Shown here piece after piece: positions 8,364 to 18,497 of a DNA stretch of 64,000 nucleotides. The stretch is taken from assembly GCA_038210495.1 (NCBI GenBank), contig JBBQWR010000023.1:1-64000 (forward strand), given 5' to 3'. The notes below the pieces were generated by a model, which saw only the letters and a list, made by a program, of their open reading frames with translations, searched no databases and was not told where the DNA came from. Position numbers and translations under genes: made by a program. The number at the start of each line of letters is the position of its first letter. The first letter of the stretch is position 1. This DNA is from JBBQWR01 sp038210495 (lineage in GTDB: Bacteria > Planctomycetota > Planctomycetia > Pirellulales > DATAWG01).

Positions 8364-10067
8364 TCACGCTACGATCGACCGCTTGCGATTGACATAATCC
8401 CAGACGACATAGCGATCCAAGTCGTTCCCCGCCGTGAAGAACACTCGGCCCGAGGTCGATTCCGCCAGCCGATACGCGAACTGAATGTCTTCCGACGACT
8501 GCGACCAACTGGGCAATAGAAAAATATTGATCGTGATTCCGTCGCGCTTGCAGAGTTGCCCCTCGCGCATCGTCGCCCGTTCCGTGCGGATGTCGGGCGG
8601 GTAGAGCAGATAGAGCTCGCTCCCTTCGAAGTGGGCCGTCGGCAGGCCGTCGGTGATCAGGATTACCTGGCGATTTAGCGTGTCCTGGCGGACCAAGAAC
8701 TGCCGGGCCATTTGGAGCGCATGCTGAATGTTCGTGAAGTGCGGCGGGATTTGCATCTCGCTGATGGTCGGATCGCTCATGTCGGCTTTGAGCCGAACCC
8801 ACGGATCGCCGATCGTCACCGGCTTGGGCATTAGCGACATGATTTCGCTGGCCGGCCGCGGCTTGGCGAACGTGTACATCTCGATGAACTGCAAAAAATC
8901 GCCCGGATATTCTTTGCGAATTAGCCCTTCGAGCGCCAGGCCCATACGCTTGACGTTGATATACTGACCGGCGTAGCGCATCGAGCCGCTCATGTCCATC
9001 AGCACGGCCGTGGCGCATTTTGGCTTGTTGCGAGTGCGATGGATTTCGATGTCTTCGGGTTTCAGCCGGATCGGCAACTGGGCGCCGCCGCGGAGCATAG
9101 CATTGACCAGCGACGCGGGGATGTCCATCTGCGTCACCGTGTCGCCGAACTCATAGGGCTTCGTCTGCTGAAGTTCGACGGCGCCGTCGCCGAGAATCGG
9201 CCCCTCATGCCGGCCCGATCGCGAGGCCATGAGATTGCTGAAAATGTGCTCCAGAAGCTTGTTTTGAAACAGCCGCATCGCCTTCGGCGTGAGATTGTAG
9301 CCACCCCGATCGTTTGACTCGATGCCTTGTCGCTGGGCGATCTCGCGCAGATAGTCCTCGATCTGTTGACGGAACGAATCGAGTTTGGCCATGTCGCCCG
9401 GCTCGGTGAACTCGGAGAGCGCCTCCATGTCGATCACGCCGATTTGGGCCGTTTTGGCCGCCTCCTTTAATTGCTCCAGTAGCCGATCGATCGTCTCTAG
9501 CTCTTCTTTGATCTGCAATGCCTCGGGCACCGTCATCGACTCTCGGCCGGTAAAGGCATATTTCGACGCCAGTTCCTCGACCTGGTACTGATCTCCCAGC
9601 CGATCGATCAGCCGCATCAACTGCCGGGCGAACTGCGAGCGATCGTCTCCATGTTGATACCACAGTCGTTCGAGCTCGCGAATCTGCTCGTCCTTGACGA
9701 CTTTATAAAATTGCTTGCGAAGCTGCTTGGGAGGATCGATGTCGCTGGCCGTCTCGCGATAGGCATCGTGGGCCGATTTTTGCACCGTGTCCGATTCGTA
9801 GGTCTCCAAAATCTTCCGTTTCCGCTCGTTCAAAATGGCCATCAGCATGTCAAGGCTCGGCCCCAATCCGGCGATCTGGCTGGGATCGAGACGCACGGCC
9901 CGGGCGAGCTCTTCATCGGTTAGCTCGCGCATGCTGCCGTACATCAGCATGTGCTCGAAGGCGGGCGAGACGAGATCGGGAGGCGGCTGGGTCGGGCTAG
10001 GAAAAGTTTTTGGGTCGAACTTCTGATAAGTATGGATAACGCCGCCAAGGGGGCGAGAATTCGGCAT
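8364..10067 (-). CDS. VWA-domain protein
   Basis: Product of 567 residues. The first two thirds are helical (EELARAVRLDPS, RKRKILETYES). The C-terminal ~220 residues are a von Willebrand A domain with the MIDAS motif MDMSGSM near residue 355, followed by ITDGLPTAH. VWA proteins of this size often partner with MoxR-type AAA ATPases, but no such ATPase is adjacent. Start 10067 (MPNSRPLGG) has an AGGA about nine bases upstream; an in-frame start at 10094 is possible. It is divergent from the TPP-enzyme gene. The substrate is unknown. Confidence 0.8.
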   Translation of the reverse strand: MPNSRPLGGVIHTYQKFDPKTFPSPTQPPPDLVSPAFEHMLMYGSMRELTDEELARAVRLDPSQIAGLGPSLDMLMAILNERKRKILETYESDTVQKSAHDAYRETASDIDPPKQLRKQFYKVVKDEQIRELERLWYQHGDDRSQFARQLMRLIDRLGDQYQVEELASKYAFTGRESMTVPEALQIKEELETIDRLLEQLKEAAKTAQIGVIDMEALSEFTEPGDMAKLDSFRQQIEDYLREIAQRQGIESNDRGGYNLTPKAMRLFQNKLLEHIFSNLMASRSGRHEGPILGDGAVELQQTKPYEFGDTVTQMDIPASLVNAMLRGGAQLPIRLKPEDIEIHRTRNKPKCATAVLMDMSGSMRYAGQYINVKRMGLALEGLIRKEYPGDFLQFIEMYTFAKPRPASEIMSLMPKPVTIGDPWVRLKADMSDPTISEMQIPPHFTNIQHALQMARQFLVRQDTLNRQVILITDGLPTAHFEGSELYLLYPPDIRTERATMREGQLCKRDGITINIFLLPSWSQSSEDIQFAYRLAESTSGRVFFTAGNDLDRYVVWDYVNRKRSIVA

Positions 10068-10137
10068 GGTCAAATTCCTAAACACGGTGGACAAGGTATT
10101 GCATCATTGTACGCGCCCCACCAAAAAAGTCGCCCCA

Positions 10138-10158
10138 TAGCCGCATTCGCTTGCGACG
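10138..10158 (+). repeat. dispersed TTCGCTTGCGACGC repeat, copy 1
   Basis: The core ttcgcttgcgacgc here also occurs at 21819-21833, with its reverse complement at 21857-21871. It lies in the divergent VWA/TPP-enzyme intergenic region. Confidence 0.5.
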
Positions 10159-10186
10159 CCAGCGGCCCCGCGCTATATTCCACCGG

Positions 10187-11884
10187 ATGAAAACCAGCGG
10201 CGCCCACGCGCTCATCGAGATGCTCTGCTCGGCCGGCGTGAAGTACATCTTCGGCAACCCCGGAACCACCGAGTTGCCGCTGATGGACTCGCTGGCGACT
10301 GACTCGCGGCTGCAATATGTGCTCGGCTTGCAAGAGGTTCCCGTGATGGCGATGGCCGACGGGTTCGCCATGGCCTCCGGCTCGATCGGCGTCGTGAATT
10401 TGCACATCTGCGCGGGGTTGGGCAACGCGATGGGCATGCTCTACAACGCCTTCCGCGAGGGGACTCCGCTGCTGGTGACCGCCGGGCAGCAAGATCGCCG
10501 GCTGCGATTCGAAGAGCCGATTCTATGGGGAGACATGGTCAGCGTTGCACGGCCCTGGACCAAGTGGGCTGCCGAAATCGAACGCATCGAAGATTTGCCA
10601 AGCGCCATCCGCCGGGCGATGCAGACTGCGCTCACGCCGCCGACCGGTCCGGTGTTTCTGTCGATCCCCATGGACGTGCAGACGGAACTGGCTGAGATGG
10701 ATCTGGCGCTGTCGCCGCGGCCCGACCCGAACTTTCATCCCGCGCCGGAGGCTATCCGCGCGGGGGCCGAAGTGCTGCTGGCGGCGAAAAACCCGGCGAT
10801 TTTGGCCGGCAGCCGAGTTGTTGAACGAGGAGCGATCCGAGAGCTTATCGCCATCGCCGAGCGCCTGGGGACGCCGGTGCTCGCCGAGGCGGGCACGACG
10901 CACGGCCGGCTCAGTTTTCCCGCCGATCATCCGCTTTATGCTCAAGGCTTGCCGCTGTGGTCTGCGGAGGTTCACGACAGGCTAAGCGATTTCGACGCGC
11001 TGTTGGTCGTCGGAATGGATCTGCTGCGGGAGTACGTCTATCAGGAGCCGGCTCGCGCGCTGCCGCACGGAATTCGAGTCGTGCATTTGGACGAAGACCC
11101 GAGGCAGCTTGGGAAGAATTATCCGCTGACGGTTGCGATCTGGGGTGGCACGAAAGCGGGACTGGCCGACCTCGACGCCGAGTTGAATCGACAAATGACG
11201 TCCGCGCAGCGGGAGATAGCGGCCGGGCGGTCGGCGAAAATAGGAGCGACCCACGCCGCGGCGCGAGACGCACTAGTTCAAGATGCGGCCGCCCAGCGCG
11301 ACGCTCGGCCGATGACTCCGCTCACCGCCATGAGCAGTTTGGCCCGCGTGCTGCCGGACAACATCGCGGTGATCGAAGAAGCCGTGACGACGACGGGCAC
11401 GACGTTGGAGCGGCTTGGCGCGCTCAAGAACACGACCGGTTACTTTGGCCATCGCGGCTGGGGCTTGGGCTGGGGTTTGGGCTGCTCGATCGGCGTCAAG
11501 CTGGCGTGGCCCGATCGGCCCGTGGTGGCGCTGCTGGGCGACGGCGCGACGCTCTACGGCGTGCAAGGTCTGTGGACCGCCGCGAAGTATCGCATTCCGG
11601 TCACATTCGCGATCATGAACAACGCCCAATATCAGATTCTAAAGATCGGCGCCGCTCAGCAGGGTCTTCCCGCGGCCCGAGCGGGACAGTTTGTTGGCAT
11701 GGACATGACACAGCCAGAGGTCGATTTCGTCGGCCTCGCCAAATCGTTGGGCGTCCGGGCCGAACGAATCACCGAGCCGGATCAACTCAGCGAGCTTGTG
11801 GGCAAGTCGCTCGCCGGCGACGAGCCGCGATTGTTCGATGTGCAGATCGAGCGAGATATTCCAGGACGGCTGAACTACGGGTGA
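10187..11884 (+). CDS. Thiamine-diphosphate enzyme, benzoylformate decarboxylase-like
   Basis: Product of 565 residues with the three-domain ThDP layout: the Glu of LGLQEVPVMAMADG in the N-terminal domain, and the ThDP/Mg motif GDGATLYGVQGL ending in MNNAQYQILK near the C-terminus. GNPGTTELPLMD and VNLHICAGLGNAMG resemble benzoylformate decarboxylase, including the His equivalent to H70, though the active-site Ser26 is Thr. The reaction is probably decarboxylation or carboligation of a 2-oxo acid; acetolactate synthase-like activity is the alternative. Start 10187 (MKTSGAHAL) aligns with the family; an in-frame codon at 10151 gives a foreign basic extension. The gene appears monocistronic. 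Confidence 0.82.
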   Translation: MKTSGAHALIEMLCSAGVKYIFGNPGTTELPLMDSLATDSRLQYVLGLQEVPVMAMADGFAMASGSIGVVNLHICAGLGNAMGMLYNAFREGTPLLVTAGQQDRRLRFEEPILWGDMVSVARPWTKWAAEIERIEDLPSAIRRAMQTALTPPTGPVFLSIPMDVQTELAEMDLALSPRPDPNFHPAPEAIRAGAEVLLAAKNPAILAGSRVVERGAIRELIAIAERLGTPVLAEAGTTHGRLSFPADHPLYAQGLPLWSAEVHDRLSDFDALLVVGMDLLREYVYQEPARALPHGIRVVHLDEDPRQLGKNYPLTVAIWGGTKAGLADLDAELNRQMTSAQREIAAGRSAKIGATHAAARDALVQDAAAQRDARPMTPLTAMSSLARVLPDNIAVIEEAVTTTGTTLERLGALKNTTGYFGHRGWGLGWGLGCSIGVKLAWPDRPVVALLGDGATLYGVQGLWTAAKYRIPVTFAIMNNAQYQILKIGAAQQGLPAARAGQFVGMDMTQPEVDFVGLAKSLGVRAERITEPDQLSELVGKSLAGDEPRLFDVQIERDIPGRLNYG

Positions 11885-12396
11885 ACGAGCCTAAGAGTCG
11901 CTCTCAATCCGCCCCTTATCTCAGGCGGTATTGTGAGAGCTTCCTAAGTGGTCGCTGGGCGCGCCTGTGTCGAATCCAGAATCCGGCAGACTTATAGGAT
12001 CGGAATCCGGCAGGATTCCCAGATGGTACCCGGTGGTTGAGGCCCCGTAAGGGCCGATACCACCGGTGATCGTCGAACAGGATTGCTTCGACCCGGGCAA
12101 GGTTCGCAGACCGGCCTGCGGAGGATCGATCGGCGAAAAGTCTGACGACAATCTCTTCGACCACCCTCCGGGGTCGAAAATTGTCATGCAATCGCTCCCG
12201 GTGGTGGCGGCCTATCGGCCTTACCACCGGCTACCGTCTGCGACCCTTCCAGGGTCGGAGCCGAGCGATCGAACTGCTCCAGAGCTTCACTCGATCCGAC
12301 GTACGCTCAACAGAATTGCGCGAAATTTTTTGGTTGCCCGCCGAAGCTGTGGGCGAGTAAGCTAAGCCCGGTTTCGCTATCACTTTCATTCTTGTT
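11885..12396. repeat. intergenic repeat block with paired hairpins
   Basis: This 510-bp gap holds no gene. Two related imperfect palindromes have the same ends: CCGGTGGT...ACCACCGG at 12030-12066 and at 12198-12230. They alternate with smaller palindromes closed by TTCGACC...GGTCGAA (near 12157-12179) and GCGACCC...GGGTCG (near 12239-12258). The alternation suggests a duplicated two-hairpin repeat unit, possibly REP-like. Confidence 0.6.
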
Positions 12397-12408
12397 GTGG
12401 GGCTGCAA

Positions 12409-13704
12409 ATGGGGCTTAATAATCCGTCAAATTTTCTGCGCGCGCTAGCTATCGTCGTAGCGTCGCTGGTTCTCGGTTCACATCGCGATTTGCTGAAAGC
12501 GGAGAATTGGTCGGGATACCGAGGGCCGACGGGGCAGGGTCTAACTACCGAGACAAATCTGCCGACAGAATGGGGCGGGCCGAAGAATTTGCATGTCCGC
12601 TGGAAGACCCCGCTGCCACCGACCGTGGTCAAAGCCGAGGCCGACCGGAATCAGTCCAGCCCGATCATCTGGAACGATCGCATCTACGCGACGACGGTCT
12701 ATTGGCCGGCCGGTACGAAGCACGACGAATTTCCCGAGCAGCACGTCTCGTGTTATCAACTCGACGACGGCAAACAGCTTTGGGATGTCACCGTGCCGCA
12801 TGGCCCTTGGCGGCTCGGCGATTTGCGCGGCGGGTATGGGGCGCCGACGCCGGCGACCGATGGTCAGAGGCTATATGTCGCGTTTGGTTCGGCGATCATC
12901 GCCGCGCTCGACATGCAGGGCAAGCTGATTTGGAAACAGGAGTTGAAGGATTCGACCGCGTTTGACGTGGCGTTCGCTACTAGCCCGGTGATTTATCGCG
13001 ATTCGATCTTGATGCACTGCGGCCGCAACAACAAATTATCGACGCTCACTGCCTACGACGCGGCGACCGGCAACGTCCGCTGGGAGAAGAAGCAACCGAC
13101 GCTCGCGTTCGATCACACCACGCCGACGCTCGTCAAAATCGCCGGCAAGCCACAGCTACTCGTCTCGGGTTCCAGCGAGCTGCAAGGAGTCGAACCCGAG
13201 TCAGGCGATGTCGTCTGGTTCGCCAGCGCCTCGGGTGACGTGCCATCCCCGGTCTACGATGGTTCGTTGGTTTACTCAGACAGCGGCCGCGGCGGGCCCG
13301 GCATCGCCGTCGATCCGATTGGCATGGGCGACGTGACGAAGACCAATATCAAATGGAAGATTCCGCAAATTCCCGAAGGACTCGGCTCGGCTGCCCTGTC
13401 GGGCGATTATCTGCTCCGCCTGCACACGCCAGGCGTTCTCCGCTGCTTCAATTTCAAAACCGGCAAGGAGCTGTTTTCATCGCGGCTGGAAGGGGTCAGC
13501 ACGCAGTCGAGTCCGATCGTCGCGCCCGACGGCGTCGTGTATTTCGCCTCCGCCGGCAAAAGCTATGTGGTCAAAGCCGGCCCGAAGCTAGAAATCCTGG
13601 CGACCAACGACCTGCAAGACGGCAGCGAAGCATCGCCCGCCGTGGCCCCGAAAAGGCTGATACTCAAGGGCTCGAAGTATATGTATTGCATCAGGAAGGA
13701 TTGA
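12409..13704 (+). CDS. Secreted PQQ-type beta-propeller protein
   Basis: Product of 431 residues with an N-terminal signal segment (LRALAIVVASLVLGSHRDLL). The body consists of propeller blades with recurrent structures such as GKLIWKQELKD and TGNVRWEKKQPT, resembling PQQ-dehydrogenase or BamB-like eight-blade propellers. The mature start WSGYRGPTGQGL is common in planctomycete members. I cannot tell whether it binds PQQ; most homologues have no assigned activity. Start ATG 12409 is preferred; a GTG at 12397 is in frame. Confidence 0.85.
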   Translation: MGLNNPSNFLRALAIVVASLVLGSHRDLLKAENWSGYRGPTGQGLTTETNLPTEWGGPKNLHVRWKTPLPPTVVKAEADRNQSSPIIWNDRIYATTVYWPAGTKHDEFPEQHVSCYQLDDGKQLWDVTVPHGPWRLGDLRGGYGAPTPATDGQRLYVAFGSAIIAALDMQGKLIWKQELKDSTAFDVAFATSPVIYRDSILMHCGRNNKLSTLTAYDAATGNVRWEKKQPTLAFDHTTPTLVKIAGKPQLLVSGSSELQGVEPESGDVVWFASASGDVPSPVYDGSLVYSDSGRGGPGIAVDPIGMGDVTKTNIKWKIPQIPEGLGSAALSGDYLLRLHTPGVLRCFNFKTGKELFSSRLEGVSTQSSPIVAPDGVVYFASAGKSYVVKAGPKLEILATNDLQDGSEASPAVAPKRLILKGSKYMYCIRKD

Positions 13705-13723
13705 ATAACGCCCCAGCAGCCCG

Positions 13724-15949
13724 TTATTTCGGCGCCGACACGGACAACTCCGCCGCCGACATCTTGGCGGTGGCGTCCAAAACGATTGGGACCGTCCAGA
13801 CGACGCTGCCCACTTTGCACACGCCCTCGGCGCCTGCCTGGCAGTAGTAGTAGTTCATCGATAGTGTCAGCGTGTCATTGCCGGCCGCTTGCTTGAGTGG
13901 CACGACGACGTCGAACTCGGCGGCGGGCATTTCAAGCTTGTGCGATTTGTCGAACCCGCTGCGATCGATCGGCCCCACGCCCGGCGCGTCGAGCCAATAC
14001 CGCATCGGCGCCATCGCATTAATATGAAATCCCTCGGGCAGCACGAACTTGACGGAGAGATGAACGGAGTCGCCGCGTGGTTTGAGCCGAGTCTCCGCAA
14101 GTTTAATTTGCGTGGCGTTGTCGAACGTCGGCCGTTTATTGGCGACTGGAACTGCAGTGACCGGCGGCGTTAAGCCTTTGATTTCGAGCGTGGAGACGCG
14201 CGGCTCGTCCCCCAGCGCGACGACTCGGATCAGGTGGCTGTTGGTGTCGGCGACATACAATTTGCCGGCGGCGTAAGACAGGCCGGCCGGTTCGGAGAAT
14301 GTCGCCTTTTCAGCGGAACCATCCTCATGTCCCGCCGGGCCGGCCCCCGCCAGAGTCTTCACCGTGCGCTTGAGCGGATCGAGCTGTTTGATTTTGTTGT
14401 TGTAAGTGTCCGCCACGTAAACCGACTTGTCGTGCCAACAAACGCCGAGCACGTGCTGCATTCGGACGGCGCCCGCTTCGCCGTCGCGGTCTCCGAACGT
14501 AAATAGCCGGCCCGTCGCGAGCGCCGCCGTGCCGACGATCGTCGTCACGTCGGCCTTGGTGAACGGAACGGCCCGAATCGAACTCCCCTCGCTGTCGGCG
14601 ACGTAGAGCCGCTTGCCGTCCGAGGCGAGGCCGCTGGGTTGAGCAAACGACGCAAAGCCGATTTCATAGGGCTGCCGAGGCAATTGCGGACCATCGACGA
14701 TGTCTTCGCGACTGTTGCCCGCGAAAGGACCCATTGCGGTTTCATCGAGCGGCATCTTCCATATCTGATGCGTGCCAGCCATCGCGACGAACAAATCCTG
14801 GTCGTGAACCAACAGATCCCAAGGGCTGCTCAAGGGAGTCGTTCGAGGTAAACCCGAGAAACGGATAGGCGGCAATCCATCGGCGCCGTCCCAGCCGGGA
14901 AAACCATGGGGCGCTTGGCGACCTGTTCCGGCGACCGTCCTCACTCGCTTTTGCTTCAGATCGACCTTGCGAATCAGATGATTCTCGGTGTCGGCCACAT
15001 AAAGCAAGTCGCCAGCCAGGGCCATGCCTTGGGGCCGATTGAATTGGGCCGAATTAAAGTCGCCGTCGGCCGAACCTTCTCGACCGCCGCCGATCGTCGC
15101 TTGAAGTTGTCCGTTGAGATCGGCGACCACGATCCGATTGTGGTTGCTATCGGAAATAAATAGCCGGTGGGTCGCTTCGTCGGCCAGCACTTTGCCGGGG
15201 AAGCGGAGTGGCGTTTGGGGCGCCCGATTCTTCTCGAGTTCGAAGTGCAGCGGCGTTTCGCTGATCAGCCCTTTCTTCTTGTAATAGGGAACAGCGTATT
15301 TCAGAAATGCGTCGAGATCCTCGGCTTTGAACTCGCCTCCACGCTTGAACAGCATGTATCCCTCGGGATCGATCATCACCAGTGTCGGCCAACTGTTGAC
15401 GCCAAAACGATTCCAAATCGTCTGCCGTGCGTCGTTGACCACGGGATGCTCGATGTGGTATCGCTGCACGGCGTCGATGATATTTTGCGAGTCCTGCTCC
15501 GCCTCGAACTTGGCCGAATGAACGCCCACGACGACCATTTCGTTGGGATAAGTCTTTTCCAGCTTCTCGAGTTCCGGCAGGATATGCATGCAGTTGATGC
15601 AGCAGAATGTCCAAAAATCCACGAGCACGAACTTGCCGCGCAGCTTTTTGAGATCGACCGGACCAGCCGTATTGATCCAACTGACGCCGCCATCGAACGA
15701 CGGCGCCCGCTGACGGCGCTGGGCAAACATCTGATCCAAGATGGCTTCGGGCCGATTGGGAGCGTCCGCGACAGCCACGACCGGAGTGGCCCGTGGCGCC
15801 GGCTCGACGATCGAATCCGGCGCCGGAGCTTGGGCAAACAGCGCTGGCCCGCCCCCAGGAACGATGCCAACCAGGTTCGCGGTCAAAATCAAGCCGACGA
15901 TTGCGCAAGCGACCATGCCGGCTCGGAATAATATGGGCGTCGTCCGCAT
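13724..15949 (-). CDS. Secreted thioredoxin-like / NHL-repeat fusion
   Basis: Product of 741 residues beginning MRTTPILFRAGMVACAIVG, a signal peptide or membrane anchor. A TlpA/thioredoxin-like domain follows, with the redox motif FCCINCMHILPELE and WPTLVMIDPEGY. A set of NHL propeller repeats comes next (RPQGMALAGDLLYVADTENH, SYAAGKLYVADTNSH). The C-terminus (~100 residues, YYYCQAGAEGVCKVGSVVW) resembles the DsbD N-terminal thiol-disulfide domain and has two further cysteines. A role in extracytoplasmic thiol redox is likely. Start 15949 is chosen for the signal; an open frame reaches 16225 but reads through repeat DNA. Confidence 0.85.
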   Translation of the reverse strand: MRTTPILFRAGMVACAIVGLILTANLVGIVPGGGPALFAQAPAPDSIVEPAPRATPVVAVADAPNRPEAILDQMFAQRRQRAPSFDGGVSWINTAGPVDLKKLRGKFVLVDFWTFCCINCMHILPELEKLEKTYPNEMVVVGVHSAKFEAEQDSQNIIDAVQRYHIEHPVVNDARQTIWNRFGVNSWPTLVMIDPEGYMLFKRGGEFKAEDLDAFLKYAVPYYKKKGLISETPLHFELEKNRAPQTPLRFPGKVLADEATHRLFISDSNHNRIVVADLNGQLQATIGGGREGSADGDFNSAQFNRPQGMALAGDLLYVADTENHLIRKVDLKQKRVRTVAGTGRQAPHGFPGWDGADGLPPIRFSGLPRTTPLSSPWDLLVHDQDLFVAMAGTHQIWKMPLDETAMGPFAGNSREDIVDGPQLPRQPYEIGFASFAQPSGLASDGKRLYVADSEGSSIRAVPFTKADVTTIVGTAALATGRLFTFGDRDGEAGAVRMQHVLGVCWHDKSVYVADTYNNKIKQLDPLKRTVKTLAGAGPAGHEDGSAEKATFSEPAGLSYAAGKLYVADTNSHLIRVVALGDEPRVSTLEIKGLTPPVTAVPVANKRPTFDNATQIKLAETRLKPRGDSVHLSVKFVLPEGFHINAMAPMRYWLDAPGVGPIDRSGFDKSHKLEMPAAEFDVVVPLKQAAGNDTLTLSMNYYYCQAGAEGVCKVGSVVWTVPIVLDATAKMSAAELSVSAPK

Positions 15950-16805
15950 TCGAAAATCCTTGTCGTTCGTCCAAACGCGATCTAAAAACACGAGCGGGTC
16001 CAGACTGAAATTATTGTGCGATTGTGATCGGAAGTCCATCGCATCGACTAGAACCGCAAACATTACTCCGGGCGCCACGGGCCGGAGGCGTCCTCGCCGA
16101 AGCCCCGGAGGGTGGAAGCACGAATGACGAAGGCCCGATATTGGCTTTTCGCCGCGGTTGTATGTCTTCCTCAATTGCGCGACATCAGAGCGCTGCTCGC
16201 AGCGCCACTTAGAAAATTTCGTCATTCGTCATTGAAGCATTCGTCATTGATTAGACATTGGGTGTTTCGTCATTCGTCATTTCCGCCTTCTCGGGGATTC
16301 CCATCGACGCGAGCCCGGAACACCCAAGAGTGCCACCCAATGGGACGCCAGCTTTGTTCGGCGGCGCCGTGAAGCCTTCACGATCGTTATAACCGGCGAG
16401 GTCGATCGATCGATTTGATCCCTTCAAACTGCCCGGCGTCCGGCGGTCTCCTGCCGGAGCGTGGGGATCCCTTGTGCCGGCGAGATCCGACCCAATTGCT
16501 TTTGGCACGCTGTAACTTGTCCCGGCTGCCCGACTTCTGCTAAAATTGACGCCGAAAGAACCGCTTCCGAATTTAGGATGTTTCATGTTGGCAGCGATTC
16601 GACCGGCAAAGTCGCCGGTGCAAAAATAGTTCTTGGATTTGGAGGACCACGTCCGAATAATCGCAAGGCCCCCCGCTTCGTCACCGCGAGACGGGGGGTT
16701 ACGTCGCCGGGAGGGACACCGAGCAGTAAAATTCGTTCCCACCGCTTTTGGCCGGGTCAGGGAGGCCCGTCCAGAGCCCTTTGAGCCTTCACCGTTTGGA
16801 GCGTA
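15950..16805. repeat. repeat-rich intergenic region
   Basis: No gene is credible over about 855 bp. It contains one copy of the GAAGCCCCGG repeat (16071-16115), several imperfect ttcgtcatt-type copies at 16217-16281, a ccggc/gccgg hairpin near 16440-16460, and a ccccccg/cgggggg stem (16669-16675 with 16692-16698). The long frames here read through repeats and lack family resemblance. Confidence 0.55.
16071..16115 (-). repeat. GAAGCCCCGG repeat family, copy 1
   Basis: The core ggcgtcctcgccgaagcccc recurs, in either orientation and with small changes, near 20000, 35170, 39790 and 42960. Confidence 0.7.
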
Positions 16806-18191
16806 GTGCCCGTGCGACGTCATCTCCTATCCGCCTTGCTGATTCCGCTGTTGAGCGTTGCCTCCGCCGCGCATGCCCAGGATTGGGCCCGCAAAATGTT
16901 TAGCGAAGTCAGTCACGACTTCGGCGTGGTTGCTAAAGACGCCAAGGTCGAATACCGCTTCGTGTTCTCCAATATCTACCAGGAACCGGTCCATGTGGTC
17001 GGAGTTCGGTCGAGCTGCGGATGCACCGATCCCTCGGTCACTAAAAGCGACCTGAAGACCTACGAGAAGTCCGAGATCGTCGCTAAGTTCAACACTCGGG
17101 CCTTCACCGGTCACCACTCCGCCACGCTGACGGTCACGATCGACAAGCCGTTTTATGCCGAAGTGCAATTGAACGTCTGGGGTGAAATTCGGAGCGATAT
17201 TACCGTCCGACCGGAACAGATCGGGCTGGGAACGGTCGACCAGGGCCAGGAAATCGAACGTCGGATCACAATCACCCATAGCGGCAAGCCCGATTGGAAG
17301 ATCGTCGACGTGCGGAGCGTGAACACCAACTACGAAGTGGAAGTCGTCGACGGGCCGCGCCGCAATTCACAGGTTTCCTATGACCTTGTCGTGAAGCTCA
17401 AGAAAGACGCCCCGCCGGGGTACGTCAACGATCAGCTAATTTTGGTAACTAACGACCCGCATGCGGCTCAATTTCCGATCGAGGTCGAAGGGCTGGTGAA
17501 CGCCGAATTGACGGCCACTCCACAATCGCTGTCGTTCGGCGCCGTCGAGGCCGGGCACAAAGCGATTCGGCCCGTCATCGTGCGAGGCCGCAAGCCGTTC
17601 AAGGTGACCGACGTGAAGTGCGACGACGAGTCGTTCGCCTTCAAAATTCCCGAGGCGGCCAACAAGATCCAAACCGTGGCCATCACGTTCACGGCGCCCG
17701 ACAAGGCCGGGCCGGTCGTCAAGAAAATTCGCATCGAGACAGACCTGGGAAAGAGCTTCATTGCCGAAGTCGTCGTGCAGGCCGAGGTCAAGCCGTCGAC
17801 AAATCCTCCGGCGACGGCCGCGGTGACCGAAAAGCCGGCGCTCGACAAAGCGGCCGCCAAGACCGAAGCGAAAGATGATCAGAAGTCGACGGAAACGCCT
17901 TCGGAGACGCCCACCGCCGACAAACCGGTCGCCGATAAGCCAAGCTCGGAAAAGCCGGCCGCCGATAAACGTGGCGCCACGCCCCCCGTCACCGATAAAC
18001 CGGTTACCGACAAGCGGCGCGCAGCCAACCCGATCAAGGCGAGCAAGCCATTGGCTAACACGGAAGAATCGATCGGCGCGGACATCTCACCGGCCGGCGC
18101 GAGTCCCGACCTCGCCCTAGAGATCTCTCCAAGCGAGAGTCGATCGTCGAGCAAACAGTCGTCGCTCCAGACTAACCCGCTTCGTCCGTAG
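16806..18191 (+). CDS. Secreted DUF1573-domain protein
   Basis: Product of 461 residues from a GTG start with a signal peptide (LLSALLIPLLSVASAAHAQ). Tandem Ig-like ASH/DUF1573 units follow: FGVVAKDAKVEYRFVFSN, then the family Cys motif SSCGCTDPSV, and later FGAVEAGHKA. The last ~130 residues are a low-complexity Lys/Pro/Asp tail with repeated ADKP and TDKP units, probably unstructured. DUF1573 proteins are common in planctomycetes and Bacteroidetes with no fixed function. A GTG six bases further in is an equally good start. Confidence 0.85.
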   Translation: MPVRRHLLSALLIPLLSVASAAHAQDWARKMFSEVSHDFGVVAKDAKVEYRFVFSNIYQEPVHVVGVRSSCGCTDPSVTKSDLKTYEKSEIVAKFNTRAFTGHHSATLTVTIDKPFYAEVQLNVWGEIRSDITVRPEQIGLGTVDQGQEIERRITITHSGKPDWKIVDVRSVNTNYEVEVVDGPRRNSQVSYDLVVKLKKDAPPGYVNDQLILVTNDPHAAQFPIEVEGLVNAELTATPQSLSFGAVEAGHKAIRPVIVRGRKPFKVTDVKCDDESFAFKIPEAANKIQTVAITFTAPDKAGPVVKKIRIETDLGKSFIAEVVVQAEVKPSTNPPATAAVTEKPALDKAAAKTEAKDDQKSTETPSETPTADKPVADKPSSEKPAADKRGATPPVTDKPVTDKRRAANPIKASKPLANTEESIGADISPAGASPDLALEISPSESRSSSKQSSLQTNPLRP

Positions 18192-18497
18192 AGGGCCTTT
18201 GGACTGGTGGCGAGCCGATCGCTTGACGCCTTAGCCGGCTCCGTGGCGCGACTTCAACCGATACCGAATCGCGTGCTTCTATTTGCGCGCGGCCGATTCA
18301 GCGCCAAAATGTCTTGTGATCCTGCCGGATTAGGCGTATCTTAGATTTCCGTGCCAAAGCCGAGAGCATATCTCGCCGGTTGCGGACGCAAGTCGATTTC
18401 TCATCGGCGCGCCGGTTCGCTTGACGCGCGAAATCGGAATGTGGTTGCAGTAGCTTGTTCGGGGGCGCGGTTGGCAATTGTGGTTGGAGATCGCGAA
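18192..18497. other. intergenic, no gene seen
   Basis: About 306 bp between the DUF1573 and pilin-like genes. I find no clear terminator, repeat or RNA. The open frame running into the pilin-like gene has no prepilin features before 18498. Confidence 0.5.

Noticed and set aside
10956..11997. 346-codon plus-strand frame inside the TPP-enzyme gene
   Set aside because: Arg-rich shifted frame of the enzyme gene with no motifs of its own.
16251..16823. 190-codon open frame on the minus strand
   Set aside because: Runs through repeat-rich spacer, has no family resemblance and overlaps the start of the DUF1573 gene.
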